Below, one piece after another: positions 26,713-38,235 of a stretch of 64,000 nt of DNA. Source of the DNA: Peribolospora baueri (Eukaryota; Basidiomycota; Peribolosporomycetes; Peribolosporales; Peribolosporaceae); contig JAMDHS010000085.1 of assembly GCA_029717555.1 (NCBI GenBank), positions 25,391 through 89,390 of the forward strand. The letters run 5' to 3'. The position numbers and the translations under genes were made by a program. Each line of letters begins with the position of its first letter. Positions within the stretch are counted from its first letter, which is position 1. Below the pieces are notes generated by a model. That model worked only from the letters and a program-made list of their open reading frames with translations. It made no database searches and was not told the DNA's origin.

Positions 26713-27637
26713 TTACTCGCCTTCGTCGTCATGTGTCATGCTCACAACTCGAATGGGCATGTGTACAATCGTTTGCGTGTTCGGCTTGAGACCCCGATCT
26801 GCTCCAAGGACAGACAGAGGCGCCGCGACGCCGGCGCCGAGCCTCAGAGCGATCCTGTAGCCGCACGGGAAGAGAGAATATGAAGGGACTCTCACCTCGC
26901 ATGGTCACCGTGTCGTCCAGTATGTGGCCGAGGTGCAGCAGCCGAAGGTACGCGGGCGAAGGTGGTTTGTCGTCTGGCCAGTCTGGAAAGCGCAACCAAC
27001 GTCCTGTGGATCAGCCCGCCGAACGCACGCACCCATGAACGGCCATGTCGACATTCGTCCGCGACTCACCCTGAGGCCACTCGTCCCAGACTCTCCTCTT
27101 CACCTCACCCGCCGTGCTATCCTGCTCAAACTCCCATACCTTGCGCTTGCCACTGACAAGCAGAATCTCAAGCCGAACCTTGGTCGGGTCAACGACAGCC
27201 AAAGAAGCGGGAGCGGGCATGGCGGGAGCTCGAATGGTAGAAGAAAGGGGCCGAGATCGAGGGGCGTCGTTGTCGTTGTCGTTCTCGTTGGGCGGCGTGG
27301 ACTTGGGCTGCGGTGCGTTGACGCTCGTACCGGCGGCGTCGAGATTTGAAAGAACCGGCGGAGAAGATGGCGATGGCAACCCCGCTGCCGCTGCCTCCGT
27401 GGCTCCAGGACCGAGACCGACGACTCCAGGCGGTTGTTGGTCTCCTCGCCCGTCCAGGCTCCGCGTCTTCTCGCCGTCGCTCCCGCTTTGCGCCTCTTCC
27501 ACGCCTCGGCCAACGTCTCCATCTCCGGGCGACTGCGCTTCGGCAGCTGAGCCGACGATGTAGGCTTCCGAAGGACGTTGAACAGACGTCGTCGTTGGCA
27601 GGCCTACCTCTGACGTGAGTGGGCCAGAGCCGGCCAT
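26713..27637 (-). CDS. UBL3/MUB-like ubiquitin-fold protein
   Basis: A disordered N-terminus (27100-27637; SP/PP-rich, short N-D repeats) is followed by a ubiquitin-like fold of the UBL3/membrane-anchored type (Rad60-SLD_2). The visible blocks are VRLEILLVSGKRKVWEFEQD, GEVKRRVWDEWPQ, spliced to DWPDDKPPSPAYLRLLHLGH, ILDDTVTM, and a last exon ending LKPNTQTIVHMPIRVVSM. Family knowledge: animal and plant members are prenylated at a C-terminal CAAX box and sort proteins at membranes. This model ends THDDEGE at 26713 and shows no CAAX cysteine. Either the fungal protein is not prenylated or a small 3' exon is missed. Start ATG 27637 is the first in frame. Confidence 0.8.
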
Positions 27638-28090
27638 GATATGATGTCTAGAGGATGCTTGGACACGCTGGACGCTGACCGCGCAGTCAGGATCGCTGAT
27701 CAAAATGGCTACTGGAAGTGGGGCAATACGCAGGATGACGAGGGCAGGTGGGCGAGAAGGGCTGGACAGAGACGAGAAGGGCAGGCGTGAGTGGGAAGTG
27801 GGCGATGGAGAAGATGTGTGCGACGATCGAGTCTGCGGGCGTCGCCATCGTAGGAACCATTTTTCTACCGCGCTCGATCCACGCGTCGTCGTGCGGGGTT
27901 CGCGTGAGTAGCAAGCACGGGTCGCCTATGGATACCAACTCTGGGACGACGTTGAAAATACATGTCCAGCAACTGACTACGTTCTCCCTTCCTTCTCCGT
28001 CGTCGACGCGGTCAAATCATTCAACGGAATGAACCTTCATGGCCATTATCGTACAGACGTTCGAACACTCCCTAACAGCGTCCCCCCACT
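27638..28090. other. Spacer between UMP1 and the UBL3-like gene
   Basis: 453 bp between two minus-strand genes. Open frames exist on both strands, but none shows conserved motifs. It must contain the promoter of the UBL3-like gene. Nothing specific was seen. Confidence 0.55.
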
Positions 28091-29037
28091 CTATTGGCCC
28101 AGCTTCTTCTCCATCGAGGTGTGGATGTCGATCACCTCACGGTGCGCATCGGGGGCTGCAGGCATCAATAGCACGGCATGGACAACGGCAAGGGTGAGCC
28201 AATCCGGCGGGCGCCAAACCGGACGGTGGAAAGCAGACAGGAAATCGTCAGCGGGCGTCGTTGACATTGCTCAAGTGACGTTGGGCCAACATCGAGCAGC
28301 GCCTGCTCACCGGACAAAAAGTCGGGAACGTCCAAGGTTTCGTCCCTTCCGTTTAGAATGTCGAGATGAAGGTTGGAGGTGCTACGAGCCGGCATGTGAG
28401 GGTTCTGTGAACGAGGCAGGTGGCAATGAGTCAATGAGCTGAGCAGGTCGCCGACAAGAAGGCCACCAGGTAGGCCTTCTGCGCCTCTTTGCGTTCCATG
28501 AAATTGGAACACTTCGCAGGTCCACTCACGTAGGAGACAATCTGCCTCTCCATGAGAGTTCGGAGGGGCGAGTGAAGGCCATAGAGGTTACGATGCAAGG
28601 CCAGCTTGACGTTGTCTTGCGTCTCGTCCCACTGGAGTGGAATTGAAAAAAAGCCACAGATATACCAGTCAGTCGTCAGCACCCATCTCTTAGGAGGATA
28701 GTCACCGCACACTGCCAGCGTCCATCCGCGCCCGAACAGCTTCAGACGCCATCCGCATTTCCCGCCCTTCGCACTCTGCCAGCCATCTTCCTACTACACA
28801 CCTTTTCCAGCCTGTTCTGGATCGGGTGCTTGGCTTCCACGTCGGTGGATAGATTTCGCTGGCCATATCGGATGGCGTCGTGGAGGCCGAACGAGCTGGC
28901 GGTCTCCTTGACTGTGACGGGTGCGCTGGATGCCTGGGAGACAGGCACGATAGGGAGAGACTGCAAAACAGGCGGGGGCTCGGTGAGATGTGTCTACTGG
29001 AGCGCAAGCATGCTCGGCCACGGCCCTCGCTTACCAT
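28091..29037 (-). CDS. UMP1: Proteasome maturation factor UMP1/POMP
   Basis: This chaperone of 20S proteasome half-mers is degraded on completion of assembly. Exon 1 is only ATG (29037-29035), followed directly by GTAAGC. The next exon (acceptor TTTTGCAG) reads SLPIVPVSQASSAPVTVKET, then GLHDAIRYGQRNLSTDVEAK. Then come WDETQDNVKLALHRNLYGLH and SPLRTLMERQIVSY, the UMP1 core; RSTSNLHLDILNGRDETLDV; and a final exon DAHREVIDIHTSMEKKLGQ with stop TAG at 28091-28093. Order and length fit the family. It lies divergent to PRP22 and upstream of the UBL3-like gene on the same strand. Confidence 0.93.
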
Positions 29038-29377
29038 CTCTTCACGGCGCGCCTGTTAATGCTGGACAGAAGGAAGGAAGAGCTGGAGGTGGTCGCTGTG
29101 AGCGAGAGTAAGCCAGCGACGATGATCGGACGGAACGCGCAAGCTTGGAGGGCAGCAAGTATACTTACTATGCTTACGCGTACACGCCGGTTTTATGCAT
29201 ACTCGCAAGTACGGGTATACTTCCCTCGTGACATTCTCCGTCCGTCTCGACTCCATCGCCACCATCAACCCTCATCTCAACCACCGCCCGCACCCCTCGT
29301 CCCTTTCCTTTTCTTCGTTCGCTTCTTTTTTTCCCCCCAGAGTGTGCCATCGGTCGGAGAGCCGCATCTTGTTGGCC
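29038..29377. promoter_or_regulatory. Divergent promoter UMP1 / PRP22
   Basis: A 340-bp shared upstream region. A pyrimidine tract ending TTTTTTTCCCCCCAG at 29340 looks like the 3' end of a 5'-UTR intron of PRP22, just before its ATG at 29378. No other motif is clear. Confidence 0.55.
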
Positions 29378-32300
29378 ATGGCTCCCGTAGCTTCGACATC
29401 GGCCTCGCCAGACGGCGACGAGCTGTACCAGCTCGAGATGCTTTCCCTCCATACCAAGATCTCCTCCGAACTGATGAACAACATCGGCATGGGCGACCGG
29501 ACGCTTGCAGAGTTTATCGTATCTCTTCACGACTCGTCCAAGTCTTTCTCCGAGTTCAAGGGCAAGCTTGCTGAGGTCGGCGCCGAGTTTCCGGACACCT
29601 TCGTGGAGAACCTCGACCGTCTCATCCTGAGCTTGCACCCCAAGCATCGACAGAAGACCAAGGCGATGAACAGCGTCACGTCGGGGGCCAGTGGAAAGGG
29701 GAAAGCGGTAGATGGTGTAGACGGCGAAGAGGAGAGCGAGGCGGAGGCTCATAAGCGCAGGTTGTTCCCGGGTCTCGCCCTCCCTGATCAGGACTGGCAG
29801 CCTCCTCCGATCGAAGACGGCAAGAACCGGTCGTCAGCAGGCTTCCGAGATCCGGCTGACGATCTTCTCTCTGAGCTTGAGAGCGTTGCGGCCCGCAGAG
29901 GTGGACGAGAGGAGCCGCGCGGTCGGAGTCCAAAGCGGCGGCGCGCGATTGACTCGCCCGATCGCGACTTGGCACCACACCTTGGTATCGACGGCGATTC
30001 CAGCGATCGGCGCAAGCGCAAAGTCAACGAAGTGGAGTTTACCGACGATGGGCGATCAGCCAAGCGTTTGTCGAGTCCGGAGCGGTGGGAGATCAAGCAG
30101 TTGATCGCCTCCGGCGTCGTCGATGCGAAGGACTACCCCGATCTCGACGAGGATTACGGCAAGCCGGCACGATATCACGAGCCGGAGGAGGAGATGGACA
30201 TTGAGATCAACGAAAGCGAGGCACCATTCTTGCAAGGCCAGACCAAGACTACGCTACAGCTCAGTCCAATCAAAATTGTCAAGGCGCCAGACGGCTCGCT
30301 GAACCGTGCGGCCATAGCAGGTGCCTCCCTGTCCAAAGAGCGTCGCGAGCTGCGTCAGCAGGAGGTCAACGACCAAGCAGACGCAGAAACGCGTGATCTG
30401 TCTACGCCTTGGCTCGATCCCATGACCCAACAGTCCGAGCGAGTCTTTGCCCAAGACCTGCGCGGAAACCTTTTAGGACAGAAGGCACAGGATGTACCTG
30501 CCTGGAAAAAGGAGACCTTCAACAAAGCGACCACGTTTGGCAAGATCACCAACAAGTCGATCCAAGAGCAGCGGCAGAGTCTGCCCATCTTCAAGCTCCG
30601 GGAACAGTTGGTCAAAGCGATCCGCGAAAATCAGGTCCTCGTCGTCGTTGGAGACACTGGGTCAGGAAAGACGACGCAGATGACCCAGTATCTCGCTGAG
30701 GAGGGTTTCGCTGACCGCGGCAAGATTGGGTGCACGCAACCTCGTCGTGTCGCGGCGGTCTCGGTAGCCAAGCGCGTGGCCGAGGAGGTCGGATGCAGAG
30801 TCGGACAGGAAGTCGGCTACACCATCCGCTTCGAGGACTGCACGAGTCCGGAGACGCGAATCAAGTACATGACCGACGGCATGCTTCAGAGAGAGTGCTT
30901 GATCGACCCTAACGTCAGCCAGTATAACGTCATCATGCTCGACGAGGCCCACGAGCGAACGATCGCCACCGACGTCCTGTTCGGTCTTCTGAAGAAGGCC
31001 CTCAAGCGTCGCCCCGATCTCAAGCTGATCGTCACCAGCGCCACTCTCGACGCGGAAAAGTTTTCAAAATACTTTTTCGGTTGCCCCATCTTCACCATTC
31101 CGGGCCGCACCTACCCAGTCGAGACCCTCTACACCAAGGAGCCAGAGTCGGACTATCTCGACGCGAGCTTGATCACCGTGATGCAGATCCACCTCTCCGA
31201 GCCCCCTGGCGACATCTTGTTGTTCTTGACGGGTCAAGAGGAGATCGACACGTCTTGCGAGATTCTGTTCGAACGCATGAAGGCGCTTGGCCCGTCGGTT
31301 CCAGAGCTCATCATCTTGCCAGTCTATTCTGCGCTTCCATCCGAGATGCAGTCTCGAATCTTCGAACCGACGCCTCCTGGCAGTCGCAAAGTCATTCTGG
31401 CCACCAATATTGCCGAGACCAGCATCACCATCGACGGCATCTATTATGTTATCGATCCAGGTTTCGTCAAGCAGAACGCCTATGATCCGAGACTGGGAAT
31501 GGACTCGCTGGTCGTCACGCCCATCTCTCAGGCGCAAGCGCGCCAGCGTGCCGGTCGCGCCGGTCGCACGGGACCTGGCAAGTGCTACCGTCTCTACACG
31601 GAGGCTGCTTACCGCAACGAGATGTTGCCCAACCCGGTCCCAGAAATTCAGCGCCAGAACCTCTCTCACACCATCCTCATGCTCAAAGCGATGGGCATCA
31701 ACGATCTGCTCAACTTTGATTTCATGGACCCTCCGCCGGCGCAGACGTTGCTCACGGCTCTCGAGCAATTGTACGCCCTGTCCGCTCTTGATGACGAAGG
31801 CCTTCTCACCCGCCTCGGCAGGAAGATGGCCGACTTTCCCATGGAGCCGCCCTTGGCCAAGATGCTCATCGCCAGTGTGGACCTCGGGTGTTCCGAGGAG
31901 ATCCTTACCGTCGTCGCTATGCTCAACATCCCGAACGTCTTCTACCGACCAAAGGAAAAGCAGGCGCAAGCTGATGCCAAGAAGGCCAAGTTTCATCAGC
32001 CAGAGGGTGACCACCTCACGCTCTTGACCGTCTACAACGGCTGGCAGGCCAGCAAATTCAGCAACCCGTGGTGCTTCGAGAACTACATCCAGGCGAGAAG
32101 TATGAGGCGAGCGCAGGACGTCAGGAAGCAACTTCTTGGCATCATGGACAGGTACGTATATTAGTGGCTTTCCTTAGCACAGTGCAGGGCTTGATACTCA
32201 TATCTTGGCTTCCCTCGCCATGGTTTTCGTAGGTACAAGCACGACATTGTCTCTTGTGGCAAAAACTACAACCGCGTACGCCGGGCTATTTGCTCGGGCT

Positions 32301-32821
32301 TCTTCCGCAATGCAGCCAAGAAGGATCCTCAAGAAGGTTACAAGACACTCACGGAAGGCACGCCGGTGTTCATCCACCCGAGTTCGGCGCTCTTCAACAA
32401 GAACCCGGAATGGGTGATTTGTAAGTCTCGCCGTGGACCTTGGACACGATGGCACACACATGTGCGGTCCTGCTCATCTGATCGATCCGTGTTCGTTTGT
32501 CTTGCAGATCACGAACTCGTTCTCACAACAAAAGAGTACATGCGCGAAGTGACGTCCATCGAGCCGAAATGGCTCACAGAAGTCGCTCCACGCTTCTTCA
32601 AAGTGGCGGACCAGAACAAGATTTCCAAGCGCAAGAAGGGGGAGAGGATCCAACCGCTGTTCAACAAGTACGAGAAGCCGGACGAGTGGAGGCTCAGCAA
32701 AGTTCGCCGTACGACGAGGGTGAGCTTTTATTTGTCGACTTCGCACTCGTGTGTCCCAGGAACTATTTCGTGCTGACGCCTTCCCTTTCTTTGTTTGCAG
32801 ACCTCACAAACGTTTGGTTGA
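29378..32821 (+). CDS. PRP22: DEAH-box splicing helicase PRP22 (DHX8), no S1 domain visible
   Basis: This ATP-dependent RNA helicase releases spliced mRNA from the spliceosome. The N-terminal block [20 protein letters not shown] and [10 protein letters not shown] matches DHX8/PRP22. The helicase core has [10 protein letters not shown] (motif I, about 30650), CTQPRR, LDEAHER (DEAH, about 30940), [29 protein letters not shown] and [12 protein letters not shown], followed by the HA2 and OB regions. The 989-codon first coding exon ends MDR-Y at 32151. Three short 3' exons follow, ending KVRRTTR-TSQTFG with stop 32819-32821. Between the N-terminal block and [20 protein letters not shown], where the S1 RNA-binding domain normally lies, only a charged disordered stretch is present. 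An in-frame upstream extension to 29195 is judged to be UTR or intron. Confidence 0.95.
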
Positions 32822-33101
32822 GCTGGATTTCTGCGGTCATCATGGCGCCTTTCCTGCTTGCGTGACGAGGATAGTGTACATTTATGTCGCAGGACTCTCT
32901 GCGTCGATTACGTGGGCTCAGAATCGATTCCGCGCTCGCTTCCGTTATCTCCAAGATAATGTTCATACATGGCGTCGCTATGGGTTACACGATTAGACAG
33001 ACGTCTGTCGCCATGGCTTGGCTGCTCGAGAACATGTCAAAATGCTGGGTAACGAAGACGGTTTGGACAGGAAGACGGGAGGACTGCGGTGGAATACAGA
33101 C

Positions 33102-35468
33102 TCAGCCGAACACGTCCTCATCCCACTCTGCCTGGCCATAGCTCTCATAGCCTTCTGTTGCGCCGTAGGCGCCAAAGATGCCGCTCGAGTCAGGTTTGGG
33201 TTGCGATTGCTGAGACGTTGACGAAACGTGGAAAAGGCGGCGTGAGCGTCCACACACTAGTAGTAAACAAGTGCGCTCGGCTCGGCTTGGTCGGTCCACA
33301 ATAACCCGCACCTTCTGAAGAAACTCCTTGCTCTTCCCAAGCGCCCTCTCCTGCTGTCTGACAATTTCCTGGATGGCCATGGCGGCTCGCATCTCCGCTT
33401 CAAGTCTTGTGATGGTGTCCAGTGAGTTGAAGTTCTCGGACGGCTCCTGATATACGATAACAGGGGGACCTGAGCCGGACGACGGAGACTCGATCGAGGC
33501 TTGAAGCATGCCCACTTCAATCTGGCCCGTGCGCAGCAAAACAGAGTGTGGATAACGATTAAGGGAGCGGGAATTGCAAAGGAAAGATAAAGGCACGAAG
33601 GAAAGCAAGAGCAAAGCTCACCATTCCCTGCACTTCGATCTCGGCCAACCTCTCCGACTCGGGTCCTGGAGGCATGTCCAGCAAGCGTGCTACCCGATCC
33701 ATCGGCAGTCTGGTGTATGACTTGCCCAGCTGCTGGACACGTCGCAAGCGCACCAGACCTAACGCTTGCTTGACCAGACCGATGTTACGGTCCTGACCAA
33801 CAAAACGTGTGGAGATGAGGATTAGGGTGTCCAAATAAGTGCAGATCGGCCGGCTTAGCGCTCACCGCTAGGAAAGCCTCTGCATTCTCGTCTGCAATTG
33901 CCGGCAGCCGTTTCATTTCCGACCAGGACTCCGAATCATACGCCTTGGCGAACATGAGATAAGGTCTGCCAATGGATTTGAACGCGCTGGTGACGACGGA
34001 TGAGGTGTATTTTGGCACAGGAGAAGTCTGAGGATGCAATCCGAGCCATGTCAAGCTCGCGTCTTGGGCACCCATCGTTGAATTCGGGAAAGGCCGTGAA
34101 GATGTCGACACTCACCTTTCCATTGTCAATCAACTGGACGAGGATGAGCTTCTTGTACGCGTCCATCTGAATTGCACTGACAGAGGTTCCCGGTGAAGAC
34201 ACCACCTGACGGTGGACAGATGCCGGAACGAGATGAGCACGATCCGCTTGATTCCAGCAGAGGCATGAAACGGGATGCTCACCGTCTCGAAGAAATCGAT
34301 GGCACGCTTGTACATCTTCAAAGCGGTGTAAATCATACCTCCGTAGTAGAAGTACTCGAGGTTGTCAGAGTATCGGATGGGTGAGAGCTAAACAGGGGGA
34401 AATTGATGAGCATGACATGCGTAGCCGGTTCGCATAAAAGAAATGCGCTTACCTGCTTGTCTACGTCAGTCAGGTCGTGGTCGAGCAACTCGGCCGCTTC
34501 ACCATATTCCCTCGTTCGAAGGCATGCCTACGGACAGCAAGCGCAACATACGCGAATTACGTCAGCAAGGCGAGTATATAACAAACTCCTGCTGGTATAT
34601 TTGAATGGTCGGCCGCTGGTCGTTCGGGGTACGCACGTAGATGTAGATCGGATGCAGTGAGGTAAAGATGGAGGGAGAGGGACTATAGCGCCATATGAGG
34701 TCGCGGAGAAGGCCGACACCTGCCTTGGCCTTTCAGGTTCAGTTTGGAAAAAAGAGGGTAATCAGGCAGGAGCGTACGTAGGCAGGGAGGGGAGGAAATG
34801 GCATCTCACATCGGCACCGGTGTTTGAGCTGTCCTGCAGCCATCTTGCGAGCCGGTCAACTGTGAGAGCAAATGCATAAGCAATGGTGTAAGGTTCACCA
34901 GAATCAGGCCTGCAAATGACTCGCCTCGAGTCCCGCGAACTTCCGCATCTGTATCGTCTACGATGAGATGCCACAGCTGCATGCCCACCTTCGTGACCAG
35001 AGAGTCTGGCCTGCTGAACATCGAACGAGGTGACCCAGTTGCGAACATAGCCAAAGAGCATAGGATGCCTATCCACCGGTGTCGCTCTGAGAAGAGCCGC
35101 GCTGAGGAGGTCAAGCACGATTGGGAGGGCAAACAAGAGTGAGAGAGGTGAAAACAGGTACTGATGCAGAAACAGGAGCGGGCAGCTCACAGGATATGCA
35201 GCGCGCCAAGAGAGTGCTGCGCAAAGTCAAGCATCTCTAACGGGTGAGCACCACCCTGCAGAGGTTCGGACAGCACCGCTCCGTTCTGCAAGGCTGTGGT
35301 GGCTATGAGCCTTGGGAGGAGCTTGCCCTTGACGGCATCGTATGTATCAGACCTGAGAATCCAGTCGACCGCTTCGTCACTGGACGTGAAAGGCGCCGTG
35401 GCGGTGACGCCGGCCAACGAGCTCGCGGCCGTCGACATTGCGCTGAGCTGGGGCTTTGTGTGGACCAT
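33102..35468 (-). CDS. CSN3: COP9 signalosome subunit 3
   Basis: This PCI-domain scaffold subunit belongs to the complex that removes NEDD8 from cullins. The N-terminal exon has SDEAVDWILRSDTYDAVKGK and LLPRLIATTALQNGAVLSEP. The middle exons carry helical repeats (LLRATPVDRHPMLFGYVRNW; SAFKSIGRPYLMFAKAYDSE). The PCI/winged-helix part is spread over small exons: NIGLVKQALGLVRLRRVQQL, then IEVQGM, then VIVYQEPSENFNSLDTITRL, matching the CSN3-specific stretch after the winged helix. The last exon, after a CTCAG acceptor, encodes a tail ending EDVFG with stop at 33102-33104. Two in-frame ATGs (35468, 35438) are possible starts. It is divergent from PYM across 163 bp and convergent with PRP22. Confidence 0.88.
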
Positions 35469-35631
35469 CGCGAACGCTGCGCTGGACGTCCGAGCTGGCG
35501 ATGAAGGCGTTGGAGGTGAGCGTCGACGTCGTCCACTCCAACCTCCATCCCGCTCGTACCCCTCGACCCGCTTGTCTTGTCCCCCCCGATCACGCTGCGG
35601 CATAGCGCCGCTCTTCTCCGCGAAGCCTAAC

Positions 35632-36481
35632 ATGTCGTCCGCTTCGACGACCGATCATTCTCGCCGACATCTTTCTTCAGGTGCACAGTACAACATGTCG
35701 AGACCACCATTGCAACCAGACATGACAATAAGCGGGATCATCCACGACCCGTACACACAGGAGCGGGTCGTACCCTCTTCCCGCCGTGCGGACGGGAGGT
35801 GAGCCGAGACAAGACAAGACGGCCGGACGGCTGCTGCGAAGCGATGTGATGTGATCGTGCACGTCGCCGACAGCTGACTGGCTTTTGCACCGCTCTTGTC
35901 TTTGCGCATCCTGCTCATCTATCAGCGCCCGAAAGGAACTCAAAATCCGCCCCGGCTACACCCCGCAAGAGGACGTCTCCAAATACAAGACGGCTCGCCA
36001 GCTCGAGCGGGAGCGGACGGCACTGCCCAAGGGCAGCGTCGTTGGCTACATCCGGCCTAGCGAGGCGGTCGAAGCGGCGAAACAAGGGATGAGCAAGAGC
36101 GCTAAGAAGAATGCAAAGCGAAAGGAAAAGAAGCAGCAGGAGAAGACGGCGGAGGCGGAGACTCCCGAAGCTTGGGACGACGAGGATGGCCAGGCTGGTC
36201 CGGCTGGTCTGGCGCCTGCGTCCGCTTCAGGACCGGCGTCGACGAAGAGCGCCAAGACATCGATGGAGAAGGAAGCAGCACCTCCGGCGCCGGAAGCTGG
36301 AACTGGCGAGGAGTCGGTGGACCCAGAAAAGCGGGCTCGGGCGGTTTCGAAGCGTTTGCGTGCCGCGGTGGCCCTTCGCGAAAAGGCCGAGAAGGGGGAG
36401 AAGCTGTTACCGGAGCAGCAGGCCAAGGTGGATAGCATCCAACGGCTCGAGGAAGAATTCGCCAAGTTGCAGGTCGCTTAA
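35632..36481 (+). CDS. PYM1: PYM (partner of Y14 and Mago)
   Basis: Family members remove exon junction complexes from mRNA at the ribosome. Two exons (35632-35798 and 35926-36481) give 240 residues. The Mago/Y14-binding N-terminus is clear: SGIIHDPYTQERVVPSSRRA, DGSARKELKIRPGYTPQEDV, then SKYKT. The middle is lysine/glutamate-rich and low in complexity (KSAKKNAKRKEKKQQEK). The C-terminus is a coiled-coil-like block, KRLRAAVALREKAEKGEKLL to LQRLEEEFAKLQVA-type sequence, that in homologues contacts the ribosome. An in-frame ATG at 35695 is an alternative start just before the conserved region. The exon join is phase 2 and yields S at DGS. Confidence 0.9.
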
Positions 36482-37411
36482 CACAGGCGAAGGATCGATG
36501 GCAAGCCTCCCACGAATAGAGGGGCTGGAACAGAATTTGTACGATCTAGGGAGCATACTCCGCCTATTTCCTTCAGCCCTATGGTTCTCGGGCTTCCCAG
36601 CATTTTAAGCAGTGTGTATTGTATTGATGGATATACCCGTGGGGGCCTCCGAAGGCTGATCTGTGATGCCGGCTTCAGTTCTAACGTCGTTCCGCTCTGC
36701 CTTAACTATACTCGTTCAGGGCTGGAACGTCTGAGAGTCACCTGGAACGGAAGGCAAATATCAAGATGCCCGAACAGCTGATGGCGGTTCTCCTTTATCC
36801 TCCTATTCATGAACGAGTATTGTGCCCAAGGTGGTTCGGCCCACTTCTCGTCCACGTTGGTCCGCATGGGGCTGACTGGCTTGAAGGAAAGGGAAGCCTA
36901 TGTATTTTACGACCTTGTCATGTCCAAAATATAGTCAATCCAAAGAAGAGTCGATCAAGGTGACCGTGAACGAACGAAGTTGTCATGCTCGGTGGGGTCA
37001 GAGGAACGGAGTGTAGGACAAGATGAATGTCAGTTCTAGCTAGATACCTGGACACAGACCTACGTCAACTTGAGCGTCAGACAGAAAAGAGCGAGACCAA
37101 ATGCACACAAGCGATCTGAAGTGGTACTGCAAGCATTCGGATGCCACACTTCACCACACCAGATTTGAGCAGGTACGTCGCCATCAGGTAGACGTATGTA
37201 TGGATGCTGGGGTGTGGACCCGGCCGCGACCCCGATCGATGGCCCGTGCGCGTCTCGCCGGAGCTATACAGCTCGAGTTAAATCCGCGCATGTCCATGTA
37301 ACCCTAACTGAACGGCCTTCGAGGAACGACGACTCGAGTCGTCCACAACGTCGTCGCGCCTGGCTTTGGTTATCGTTTCCATCGCTCCTCAAGTTTGTAT
37401 CGCTCGCCGAG
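36482..37411. other. Gene-free spacer upstream of RPL24
   Basis: 930 bp. Neither strand shows conserved protein or a tRNA-like fold that I could find. The RPL24 promoter lies at the right end, with a telomere-like box at 37301-37308. Confidence 0.55.
37301..37308 (+). promoter_or_regulatory. AACCCTAA box upstream of RPL24
   Basis: Telomere-repeat-like octamer 104-111 bp before the RPL24 ATG. Such boxes occur in ribosomal protein promoters of several fungi, where Tbf1/Rap1-type factors bind. Function here is inferred from sequence only. Confidence 0.35.
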
Positions 37412-38235
37412 ATGAAGGTCGAGATCTGCTCTTTCTCCGGCGCCAAGATCTACCCTGGCAAGGGTCGCCTCTACGTGAGGGGAGACAGCAAGGTGCGTGT
37501 TTACCATGCAGTCGCGACGGCGGGGAACGAGGGAAAGCGAAGATCTCATCGTACTGGAATCCCGCGTTTCTCTTCTCGCGCTTTCACTTCACAAACCGCT
37601 TGTTTTACTCGCGTTCTTCGAATGCCGATCATGCACCTCCCGAACAGGTCTTCCGCTTCGTCAACTCCAAGTCCGAGTCGCTCTTCCTCCAGCGCAAGAA
37701 CCCGCGCAAGATCGCCTGGACGGTCGTCTACCGCCGGCTCCACAAGAAGGGTATCACCGAGGAGGTGGCTAAGAAGCGCTCGCGCAAGAACGTCAAGTAC
37801 CAGCGCGGTGTCGTCGGTGCCGACCTCGCTGCCATCGCTGCCAAGCGTAACCAGAAGCCCGAGGTTAGGCAGGCTGCTCGCCAGGCGGCCATCATGGAGG
37901 GCAAGGAGAAGAAGAAGGCCGAGCAGGCTGCGAGGAAGGCGGATAAGGCTAAGGTGAGCAGCAGCGGGTCCTTGAGCAAAAATGGCGTGATAGCCCTCGG
38001 TCTGTGCCAACTGTAGGGCTGGATAGAGCTGTGGGCGACTGCGGAGCCGCGCGAATGGCGACCGCGAACGGACGAATCGGCAGCAGCTCAAGTGTGCTCA
38101 ACCCCCTCCTTTCTCTTTCCTTCCGTGCTTTGTGACCTCCAGTCCGCGACTTCCGCTTCCCGCGGCGCTGGGGGCCCCAAGGTCTCCCGGCAAGGCATGA
38201 AGGGCGGTCAGGCGAAGCAGAAGGCTCGCGTCTAA
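37412..38235 (+). CDS. RPL24: 60S ribosomal protein L24 (eL24)
   Basis: Three exons, 37412-37492, 37648-37953 and 38143-38235, join in phase 0 to 159 residues. The N-terminus [20 protein letters not shown] is the eL24 signature (zinc-ribbon-like fold with reduced cysteines, as in eukaryotic L24). It continues [34 protein letters not shown] and the basic helix [20 protein letters not shown]. The final exon encodes a basic tail ending [14 protein letters not shown]. The protein sits on the large subunit and bridges to the 40S. Codon choice is strongly biased to C-ending codons, consistent with high expression. Confidence 0.96.

Noticed and set aside
29195-29377. N-terminal extension of PRP22 from an upstream in-frame ATG
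   Set aside because: The segment contains a polypyrimidine tract and CAG typical of an intron end, and DHX8 homologues begin near the 29378 start.
31064-32131. A 355-codon minus-strand frame opposite PRP22
   Set aside because: Antisense to a strongly conserved helicase; no independent motif.
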